A stretch of 64,000 nucleotides of DNA from Eledone cirrhosa (taxonomy: Eukaryota; Mollusca; Cephalopoda; Octopoda; Eledonidae), in assembly GCA_964016885.1 (NCBI GenBank), contig OZ024744.1:29205108-29269107 (forward strand). Reading direction: 5' to 3'. The stretch's first letter is position 1, and every line of letters begins with the position of its first letter. Both the position numbers and the translations under genes were made by a program. The notes under the pieces were generated by a model. The model was not told where the DNA came from. It worked only from the letters and a program-made list of their open reading frames with translations, and did not search any database. Shown here piece by piece: positions 55,565 to 64,000 of the stretch.

Positions 55565-55844
55565 AAGGTCTGCCACAAAAAAAAACAAAAAACGAAAGAG
55601 CCAGTTAGCTTCACCCTCCAAAATTGAGGACAAACAAAGAAGGGTAAAGCTGCAAGGCGTTTTCAGTAACGCTACCACCAACACCACCACAAGCATCATC
55701 ACCAACAACAGCCACACCACCACCAACATCACCAAAAACACCAACATCGCAAACACAACAAAGCACACACACCCAAGAGCAACAACAAGAAAACAGCAAC
55801 AAAACCACCACCACCACCCCCACACCGACCCCCACCCCCCAAAA

Positions 55845-56120
55845 AAGTACACAGCCATAAACATTGCACACCAAAGATTAATGGAATACATAAAACATCA
55901 CACCGATATTTCAGACGTAAATTACCACACCCCACCAATACCAAGAGCATTACCTAAAAATATTAACATTGTGGAAATTGAACTCGAAGATTATAAACAA
56001 TTAAAACAAAAATCCACAACTCAGTTGGGGATTTCAGGGGGTCACTCTCCAAGAGAATCTATAAAGGTATCATCTTGGAGACACCCATGACCAGCGGAAA
56101 GGACGGTTCTACTGTCACTT
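55845..56120 (+). other. T7 conserved inter-ORF coding-like segment
   Basis: The 69-codon frame at 55881 reads MEYIKHHTDIS, YHTPPIPRALPKN and IVEIELEDYKQLKQK, then a shift before GDFRG-like residues. It matches the T2 segment (IKQHTD, YYTPPTPRTLP, LLKQKFPN) and, more loosely, T5. Confidence 0.55.
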
Positions 56121-56134
56121 CCCCAAACGATTAA

Positions 56135-56159
56135 GGTAAGTGATCCTTTCTCACTTACC
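56135..56159 (+). promoter_or_regulatory. inter-ORF stem-loop before T7 ORF2
   Basis: ggtaagtga (56135-56143) and tcacttacc (56151-56159) form a perfect 9-bp stem with a 7-base loop. ORF2 starts at 56176. In T2 one pair becomes G-U, so pairing is kept while sequence changes. Confidence 0.7.
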
Positions 56160-56175
56160 CCGTTCCTCATCCAAC

Positions 56176-59100
56176 ATGGGGGTGCTTAGAATAGGCAATA
56201 TAGATGTACGCGGCCTGGGGTCATCTTGGAAGCAGGGCCACCTGCTCAACGACCTCAGGTCACTAAACATAGATGTGGTGGCCATCAGCGAGAGCAAAAT
56301 ATCCGAAGCACGAGACTTCGCACCGATCTTCGGTGGCTACGATGTATACGCATCTCCCAGCCATCTGGGAGCGGGAGACGGAGTTGCTGTGCTTTTTCGG
56401 AGAGGCTTGGATCTCGCCATACGGGCCATCTTCCTGGACCCAGAAGGTAAGTCAGTTTTACTGGACGTGACCGGCAGCGAAGGCAATGCTTTCAGGCTAG
56501 TAGCTGTCTAAGTCCCAGCAGGGGCAGCACGACCAGATTTCTTCAGACGTCTAGAGACCTTTCTGGGAACGTCCTGCTCTTTAACGTTAGTGGGTGACTG
56601 GAACGGTATCTTAGATGCACGCTGGGATTATGTGGGGCTAGTAGACAGGGCAGAAGGGTGTAAAAGCCTCAGCAACCTGCTCAGACGTTTTGAACTGTCT
56701 GATAGGTATAGACTTGATTATCCGAATGTGCCAATGTGGACATGGGAAAACAGTATCGGGTCATCCAGGTCGTATTTAGATAGAGTATTCTGTAGGGAAA
56801 CAGATAAGGTTAGCCTAGGTTGTCCACAATTTAAAGTGGTCGACTACACGGACCACAAATTTTTGATCTGTGAAGTTGACTTAGATAGACTCCATAGGCA
56901 AGGGCACAGTTACTGGAAGCTGAACGCGTCGTTCCCGGTGCGCAAAGCTTACAGAGACCGGATAAGCGAATTAGTTAAGCGGGCGTTGACGGGTGCGATC
57001 GTTAACAGCAGGTGGTGGTTTACTCTGAAAAGGGCAATTAGAGTAGAATCGATAAGGTTTAGCAAAGGTGTAGTGATAGAGGAAAATAAAGTAGAGGGTG
57101 AGCTAGTTAGAAAGCTAGAAGAGGCGTTTAGGACAGGCATCAGACCGACGTGCTTGCGGCGAGATTGGCACTCGACCAATTCTTCAACGCAAAGCATGAA
57201 GGCTGCGTTGTCAGAGCTAGAGGTCGTACTCTTAGACAAGAGGGACGAAAGCCGTTCAATGGGCCTGAGTGGTGGAGGCGCCACGTGGCAACAAGTCCAC
57301 ATTTCGGTCTTTGCTTGATCAAAACGGGCACATGTTGATCGAACCCGAGCAGATGGGTGAGGCTTTTCAACAGCACTTTGCTCAATTGTTCGAGAGCGAC
57401 GGCCGGCTGGATCGGAGTATGGACTTCGGTGCATACCTCGACGGACTGCCGTGGATCTCGACGACCGCAGCGCATTGTTGCGAAAAGCCGATAACAGCAG
57501 GTGAAATACGGGAAGCGATGTCTGACTGCACGAGGTTCGGAAGGTCAGCACTACGAACTTAATGCGAATATGCCAGATTTGTTCGGCGACTTCTTGGCCG
57601 ATGTCTACTGCAACTGGCAGCAGAACAGGAGCATTCCCAGTTTTGTGAGCCGGAGAGCGGTGGCGCTGCTGAGAAAAGACCCGAATTAGGGGGACGTTAT
57701 AGACAACTTCAGGCCCATAACTCTGATAACCCCACAGATTAGGATTTGGGCCAAGGTGTTAGCAAAGAGATTGGTGTTTGTCGTCGGTGATCTGGTGGGA
57801 GAGGCGCAGGCATCCGCCATTTCGGACAGATCCATCGACGACAACCTCCACCTCATGCGATACATCATAGAGAGGGTGGTTGAAGAACCTGGCATGAGTA
57901 GGGCCCTGATCAACTTGGATCAATCTAAAGCATTTGATAGGGTCGACCATCGGTACCTGGCTGCGGTCCTCAATGCAACCGGCTGGATCGCTGCGATGCA
58001 CAGCGACATCTGCTCGATTGTGAGGGTGAATGGTCACTAGTTACAGCCTTTCAGCATCATGCACTCGATCCGCTAGGGTTGTCTTCTCTCGTTCCTTTTA
58101 TACGTATTGGCCCTCGAGCCGTTACTGCACAAATTGGAGACGATGAGGGGTGGTCCGACGCGTACTGGGATGCGGGAGATCCATGTCAGCTTACGGTGAC
58201 GACATCACCACACTCATCCAGAAATGGGCCGAGAGTAGGCTGTCTCTGAAAGGTTGGGCGGAGGTGGCGAATTCGTACATCGCAGCCGTCATCTGCTACA
58301 GCCTGGGCATCGTACCTTGTCCCCGCCCAACTCTAACCAAAATGGAGCGACTTCTCTTCCGCTTTTTGTGGTAGGGACGTGCTCCCATGGTCAGACGATC
58401 CATCTGCTGTCAACACCCGTTGTGTGGAGGACTAGGCATGCCATGGCTGATGATGCGCAAACATGCGCTGAGGCTGCGACATCTCTGGTACATCCGTGGC
58501 GGTAAACAGCTGTGGTCGCCGTTTGCCAGATTCGCTTTTCCTCAACTCGTCTCCTTGGCGGAGCTGCAATCCTGGATCAGGAAAAGACCAAGGGATAGCG
58601 CTTGGAAGCTGAAATGTCTCTAAGCGCTCATTGCCCTCTACTAGCTGGGCACTACTATTGGTGAAACATCCGCCTCGGCGTTCTATAGAGGGCTGGCTAG
58701 TGGAGAGAAAAGAGCGACGACGTTCTCGGGGAGACCCTGGGCGTCGTGACGATCAGCTGTTCGCTCTCAAGAGAACTTTCAGCCCGGTGCCTATGGACAA
58801 CTTCCAGAAATCCCTGGCCTGGCAGTGCTACCGGGGAGCGTTGCCGGTTCGAGATAAGCTCTACAGGCACGGAAGTGCTGTCAGCCGAGCCTGTCCGAGA
58901 TGCGCACAGAGTGACGAAACCATTGTGCACGCATTCGTTCAGTGTCCGAGCATTGCTGACTTGTGGAGCTCTGTCGAACAGCTGCTGTCGCGTGTAGGAC
59001 GGATCCGGTTATCGACTGAGTCCATTGTGCAGATATCCCCGCCATCCTCCTTTAAAGAGGAGGAAGGGCAGGCAGTTTTATCTGCCTGGTGGCCATGGCG

Positions 59101-59310
59101 AAAGAGATTGTGTGGTGGACAAGGTTGAAAGGGTTGAAGACGGACACTTTCCTCTCCGGCCAGTCCCTGATTAACTTTTTCAAGTTTCACTTGAAGAGGA
59201 AAATCAGGGTGGAGAGGCAAGTGCTGTCTTCTAGTAAGTTTGTTGAAAGGTGGGTGAAAGTGGCGAGTCTGGTCCGAGTGAACGGGCCCGCTCTGAGTAT
59301 GCGCCTGTAG
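56176..59310 (+). pseudogene. T7 ORF2 remnant
   Basis: Starts MGVLRIGNIDVRGLG: the endonuclease Asn of SINVRG is Asp. A TAA at 56509 replaces the Tyr codon of VYAPTG. 56590-57120 keeps GDWNGILDARW and TDHKF. A frameshift occurs near 57143 and a deletion near 57535 (GKSPGLDG lost). The RT at 57756-58040 holds LDQSKAFDRVDH and is missing a few residues after NATG. The active site reads YGDD (58192-58203). It is joined within a few codons to TLIQKWAE, so about 250 bp after the catalytic motif are deleted. The finger CPRCAQSDETIVHAFVQC is near 58890 and the last 70 codons are open to 59310. Confidence 0.92.
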
Positions 59311-59578
59311 ACTGAGGAGTGGGAAAAGTGGGAGAGGGCGCTTGCCCTGGTGGTCAGGGTGGCCGTGGTCTTTTGTGTGGTTTTCGCCATGAGTGACCCT
59401 CGGAGTTTACCCCTTTTCGTGGAATTTTTGTTGTTTTAATTTTTTATTTCTATCTTGTTATAACCTGTTTACATGGCCAAAACCCACTTTGTATCGTCCT
59501 GTACCGTTCTGTGCCGTCTCTAACGTTTTTCTTCATGTTAGCCCTTGTGGCCACTAAAGAAACCATTATTATTATTAT

Positions 59579-59774
59579 GGATTGGCAGTATCGGTAGAGG
59601 GTCGGACGCCATGTTTTCCAGCATAGTTACGTCCCTTTACGGTCTGAGTTTAAATCCCGCCGAGGGTGACTTTGCCTTTCATCCTTACGGGGTCGATAAA
59701 ATAAAGTACCAGTAATGTACTGGGTGTTTGCTGGCCTTGTGCCAAAAGTAGACATAGTTATCATTATTATTATT
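59579..59774 (+). repeat. tRNA-derived SINE with ATT tail, after T7
   Basis: The head starts ggattggcagtatcgg (a few 5' bases short). B box gagtttaaatcccgccg. The body is close to consensus. It ends gccaaaagtagacatagtta and ATT repeats. Confidence 0.92.
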
Positions 59775-60560
59775 GTATTTTACCCTACATGTCGGCTCTT
59801 GTGGCTAATAAATGAAATCAGCACGACGGAGAGATCCTGGGCATCGAAGATCAGCTGTTTGCTCTCTTCCGGAGAACTTTCAGCCCAGGGCCTATGGATA
59901 ACTTCCAAAAATCCCTGGCCTGGCAGAGCTACCGGGGAGCGTTGCCGGTTCGAGATAAGCTCTACAGGCACGGAAGTCCTGTCAGCCGAGCCTGTCCGAG
60001 ATGCGCGCAGAGCGACGAAACCGTCATGCACGCACTCGTTCAGTGTCCGACATTGCTGAATTGTGGAGCTATGTCGAACAGTTGCTCTCACGTGTGGGAC
60101 TGATCCAGTTATCGACTGAGTCCATTGTGCAGATGGTCTCGCCGGCTTCCTTCGAGGAGGACGGGCAGGAAGTTTTCATCTGCCTGGTGGCCATTGCGAA
60201 AGAGATTGTGTGGTGGACAAGGTTGAAAGGGTTAAAGACAGACACTTTCCTCTTCAGCGAATCCCTAATTAACTTTTTCAAGTTTCACTTGAAGAGGAAA
60301 ATCAGGGTGGAGAGGCAAGTGCTGCTTTCTAGCAAGTTTGTTGAAAGGTGGGTGAATGTAGCGAGAATGGTCCGAGTGAACGGGACCGCTCTAAATATAC
60401 GCCTGTAGTTTGAGAAATGGAAAAATTGAGAGAGGGCGCTTGCCATGGTGGTCAGGATGGCCGTGGTCTTTTGTGTGGTTTTCGCGACGAGTAACCCTCG
60501 GAGGTTTCCCTCCTATTGGGGAATTTTTTATTGTTTCAATTTTCATTTTTATTGTTTATA
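59775..60560 (+). mobile_element. LINE unit T8: mosaic of two 3' ends
   Basis: 59775-59820 matches the last ~47 bp of the beta unit T4 (tacatgt..., ctcttgtggctaataaatga). With no ATT run in between, it joins an alpha-type ORF2 C-terminus at 59821. The frame 59894-60103 with a shift into 60001-60408 carries CPRCAQSDETVMHALVQC and the last ~120 residues to a stop at 60408. The alpha 3' UTR follows to about 60560, then TA repeats. It is a 5'-truncated insertion next to, or recombined with, a beta tail. Confidence 0.85.
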
Positions 60561-60652
60561 TATATATATATGTTTCTATGTCTCTTTCTTCTTTTCTTGT
60601 CGATGACGAACCATAAGTTACCCACCTAGGTCCCAAGAGGGGGAGACTTCTC

Positions 60653-60679
60653 AATATTCGGGCTTTAAGCCCGAATATT
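60653..60679 (+). promoter_or_regulatory. 5' UTR stem-loop of T9
   Basis: aatattcgggctt and aagcccgaatatt are exact complements around one base, a 13-bp palindrome (the real loop would open a few pairs). It is the T4 stem, longer and with a base pair restored at the inner end. Confidence 0.75.
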
Positions 60680-60831
60680 CAGATTTATTTTTTAAAACTT
60701 CGAAAATATCCCCCCCCCCCTCCGCCTAAAAAAAGAGAAATTTTCGACCTTAAACGGTAAACAACGTTCAGGTAAAAAGTTAAAAAACAACCACTATAGA
60801 TCTCACCACAACTACTACTACTACCACAGAC

Positions 60832-62686
60832 ATGTCTGCCGACCATTCCACTGAATGTGAAGGCAAATCACAAGGGTTACCATCACAACCGCTCCCTTCT
60901 GTGATAGTAGCAGTATCATCTCAAAACGACATCACTACCACCACCACCACCACCACAACAACAACAACAACAACAACAACAACCCAGAAATACAACGACA
61001 ATAATACCAACAACCTCAATATAAACACTAATAACGATAGCAACAGCAACAACAAACAAAACAACAACAACAACACCAACAACAACAGCAAGAACGACAC
61101 CTTTGCAGCTTTGCAGCGGCCGCGGCGTAAACAAAGCGCTTCTTCAATGTAGAATTTAGCGAAAAGGAACAACAGTTGGCCCAAGCGTGGAGGTTAATTG
61201 AACGAGAGAAGTCCATCCCGGACGGGGCAATAGCAGCCATGCAAAGGAGGACGGTATACTTTCGATGTATTTCAGTGCAGACACGCAGAGTGGAACTCGC
61301 CAGCCAAGCAGAAGTCGAGGCTGCTTTAAAGTGCATCGGAAGTGACATCGAGTACAAAGCAAAGGCCAAGCAGTTCGGTACCATCTCGGTACTGTTCAAA
61401 AGCGAGGGCCTTGCTATTAAGCACTCGGTGACCCCCTGCACGACGGAACGCATTAACATGCACCCGTCCTACATGGGCAAAAGGACAGTAAAGTTCCGCA
61501 TTCCCAGGCTCCCACCAGGAATAAACATATGGTGGCTCATGGGATGCGTAATCGAGGAGGGAACAGACACTACCCTCCTAGATATCAAAAGGACAGAGAG
61601 AAGATTGGTCCGGAATGGATTTGGAGATTCTTATCCAAATGAAACCAGAGGACATCAAAACATCCCGGGTTTTGCCCGCCTACAGGACGGGACAACAATC
61701 CAATTAATCACTAAGGGAAGAAAGCCGCACTGCTTCGTCTGCGGGGAAGCAACGCATCTGCAAGCCTTCTGCCTCAGTTCAAAAATGCAGGGAGTCGCAA
61801 ACCTCCTTTGTTGCCAACGCCAGTGTCAGCATGGAAAGCTGCACCACCACAACCAAAGTCAACATCAACAATTACACGGGTAACCCCACCAACATCAAAA
61901 ACAGCCGGACGACCACCAGCACCGAAACCAACCCAAGGAGAAAACGAAGAAAGCCCTCCTACTCCCCCTACCCCTCCAATCATACACATGGACAAAACTG
62001 TAAATGCACACACAGACGCAGATACACTCACAGCCATAGATCCTTCGTCTTCCAGCAGTGAAGATGAAGGAAAACCCAAAAGTGCCAAAAAACAAAAGAG
62101 AAAACTCACCAAAAAAAGCCCCCACAAAACAGAAAAACATCCACATCAAAAAATACAGACACCACCAACGCAAACACTTCCCCAACAACACCAACACCAA
62201 CATCAATGCTATCCCCTAAATGCAAACAACCTAAACAGACACAAGAATAAGTAAACACACAGACACCTGAAATTGCAGACACCACACCTTCAACAAACAC
62301 AAACATACCCGAAACAACACTACCAAAACCATCTCCACCACATTCACTGAAACGAAAACAAGTAAAACCACACCAACAAAACATAAAAAACCATCATGCT
62401 TGTCAGAAAGGCCAACGATAAATTGATGGCCCTCTTTGCACGAAGCGAGGACATTCAAACAGAGGGGGAGATCTTTGAATTGAACACATTTTGCGTACCA
62501 GAAGATTTGTTTCTGGTGCGAATGTCGCTCGATTCCTACAAAGAAATTCGAGAGAGCTTTCCTCAAGACGTGGGAACCCCGAACGTGAAACCCACATCAA
62601 GACTTTTAAAGGAGTTCCCAAAAGAAACCCCACCATCCACGGAGGTCGAACCACCCGACCTTCACAAGACCCCGGGAGATAAGTAA
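60832..62686 (+). pseudogene. T9 ORF1, frameshifted
   Basis: MSADHSTECEGKSQG start. There is a run of 17 Thr where T4 has 7. A frameshift near 61105 interrupts the Ala-rich region. 61176-61790 is open with the middle region and zinc knuckle CFVCGEATHLQAFC (about 61734). A frameshift after it moves the Pro/Thr-rich linker to another frame (LPTPVSAWKAAPPQP). 61808-62254 ends at a stop after NRHKNK. The conserved C-terminus (DKLMALFARSEDIQTEGE, FCVPEDLFLVRMSLDS, DVGTPNVKPTSRLLK) is open at 62396-62686 in the same frame as the linker. Confidence 0.88.
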
Positions 62687-62709
62687 ACCTTCCCTCTCTC
62701 TTTTAGCTT
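62681..62709 (+). promoter_or_regulatory. inter-ORF stem-loop before T9 ORF2
   Basis: aagtaaa (62681-62687) can pair with ttttagctt (62701-62709) with a bulge, as in T4; the ATG is at 62716. The GGTAAGT of T4 is GATAAGT here. Confidence 0.4.
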
Positions 62710-62715
62710 GCCAAC

Positions 62716-64000
62716 ATGGCCATATTAAGAGTAGGAAGTCACCCTGGAAGCAGGGTCGCCTTCTCAACGACCTCGGGTCGCTGGAAATGGATGTGATTGC
62801 CGTCAGCGTGACCAGGATTTCCGACACACACTCACTAGTCCCCATTTTCGACGACTATCAGATCTTCGCCTCTGTTAGCAGGCCGGAATGGGAGGTGGAG
62901 TGGCGGTGGTGTTTAGGAGAGGTCTGAATCTCGAGATAAGGTCGATCTTCCGTGACCAGGACGGTAAGTTGGTGGTCCTGGATGTGAGCAGTAGTGAAGG
63001 TGGTGCCTTTAGACTGCTGGCCGTCTACGACCCTACTGTGGCCGGACAACCGGACTGCTTTAGGCGCCTGGAAACCTTTCTGGGTACGTCTCGCCCTTTA
63101 CTGTTAGCGGGGGACCGGAACGGCATCTTAGACGCACGCTGGGATTGTGTGCGAGTAGCTGATAGCAGTGGGGTGTGCAAAAACATCAACCACCTAATCA
63201 ACCAGTTCCAACTAGATTTACCCAATGCGCCAGTGTGGACGTGGACCAACATACATAGGGTCATCTAGATCGTACATAGACAGGATCTTCATGAGGAAAA
63301 TAGATAGAAATAGTGTAAGCTGCCCACTTTTTAAAACGGTCACCTATTCAGATCACAAATTTGTGATCTGTATAGTCGACCTAGTTAAAATGCGTAGGTT
63401 AGGACCGGGTTACTGGAAGCTGAACAGGTCATTTCCGGCACATAAGGCTTACAGGGACCGAGTCAACAATTTAGTTAAGCAAAAGTTGACAGGGGGATCA
63501 TCAACAACAGATGGTGGGGGGCTCTCAAAAGAGAGATTAGAGTAACTTTGATAGAGTTCAGCAAAGAACTAGCGTTAGAGAAAAATAGAAAGGAGAGGGA
63601 GCTGGTAGATAAGTTAGACGAGGCTATTTGTAGTGGCATTGCAACTAACGTGCTAGCGATGAGAATGGCATTAGGCCATTTCTTCAATGCGAAACACGAA
63701 GGTTGCATTGTCAGACCTAAGGCGCGTGCGCTGAGAAACGAGGGAACCAAAGCTGTTCGATGGGCCCGCGTGGCAGAGGCGCAGCGTGGTAATAAAACCA
63801 CAATTCGGTCTTTGGCGGACCGAGACGGACACGAGATAAGCGATTCCAAGCGGATGTGTGAGGCCTGTCACCAGCACTTTGCTCGGATGTTCGGGGAGAG
63901 TGGCGGGTCAGAGAGCTTCAGTGCCTACTTCGACGGCTTGCCACGCATCTCGACGGTTGACGGTGAGCGCTGCGAAAGGCCGATTACTTTAGCCGAAATT
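62716..64000 (+). pseudogene. T9 ORF2, N-terminal part, disrupted
   Basis: MAILRVGS is followed by a deletion of about 22 bp relative to T4 that removes the NVRGLG segment, including the catalytic Asn, and shifts the frame. A one-base change near 62888 returns to the frame of GGGVAVVFRRG. The catalytic GDWN is GDRN (63112). A stop occurs at 63266, before the SRSYIDRIF segment in the next frame. YSDHKF is present near 63349. Another frameshift lies near 63497. The RT lies beyond the window. Confidence 0.88.

Larger units (their letters stand above)
54180..59578 (+). mobile_element. LINE unit T7 (alpha), full-length in outline, dead
   Basis: Order: 5' UTR with stem-loop, ORF1, inter-ORF stem-loop, ORF2, 3' UTR ending cactaaagaaaccattatt, then a SINE. 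The 5' limit is approximate. Many small deletions and stops are present; about 250 bp are missing from the RT/thumb region. Confidence 0.9.
60610..64000 (+). mobile_element. LINE unit T9 (beta), cut by window end
   Basis: Close relative of T4: the same 5' UTR stem, ORF1 start, zinc knuckle, conserved C-terminus and inter-ORF spacer. It runs off the end of the window within ORF2 before the RT. Short TA repeats at about 60558-60571 precede it. Confidence 0.9.

Noticed and set aside
2640..59774. SINE heads as functional tRNA genes
   Set aside because: Only A- and B-box-like parts persist; there is no complete cloverleaf with a credible anticodon loop and acceptor stem, and each is fused to a SINE body.

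Overview
This window is almost entirely repetitive DNA and looks like part of a cephalopod (probably octopus) genome. The evidence is a recurrent tRNA-derived SINE of a type I recognise from cephalopods, at least seven clear copies, together with very long microsatellites, a Penelope-like element, foldback DNA elements and dense non-LTR retrotransposons. I found no convincing host protein-coding gene, no tRNA or rRNA gene and no CRISPR array. The species assignment is inference.

Layout. 1-8030: microsatellites (AGT, CTA, CAT/CAC, AAG, TA), SINE copies and short repeats, two or three of which have Helitron-like ends. 8031-18455: a single 10.4 kb minisatellite with a 40-bp unit, containing a recent 1,132-bp higher-order duplication. 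18456-20900: a 5'-truncated Penelope-like element (RT plus GIY-YIG endonuclease) abutting the minisatellite, with a degenerate hammerhead-ribozyme-like fold about 1 kb downstream. 20900-22780: a perfect 113-bp palindrome and a foldback element with arms of about 300 bp that has acquired a fragment of LINE ORF1 flanked by 14-bp direct repeats. 24061-64000: a head-to-tail series of nine units of one LINE family, here called T1 to T9, all on the plus strand. It is interrupted by four SINEs in the same orientation, a different non-LTR element (R) and a piggyBac fragment.

The T family has two ORFs. ORF1 has an Asn/Ser/Thr-rich N-terminus, a conserved middle region and a CCHC zinc knuckle. ORF2 has an APE-type endonuclease, a reverse transcriptase and a C-terminal CCHC finger. 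I place it in the L1/Tx1 group. Two subfamilies are present: alpha (T1, T2, T3, T5, T6, T7, T8) and beta (T4, T9). T5 (40161-46219) is the only copy with both main ORFs open (588 and 1,139 codons). It may be a recently active master copy, although its ORF1 zinc knuckle has lost a cysteine. The other copies show frameshifts, stops, deletions and changes in the RT YADD motif.

The most interesting signals are these. (1) LINE and SINE units alternate in one orientation, joined by ATT microsatellites, which suggests insertion into ATT tails. (2) A stem-loop lies upstream of ORF1 in five units; its position is kept while its sequence changes. (3) A second stem-loop, containing GGUAAGU or a relative, lies immediately before the ORF2 start in five units. 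(4) A LINE ORF1 fragment sits inside the foldback element. All RNA structures were read by eye and have not been folded computationally.
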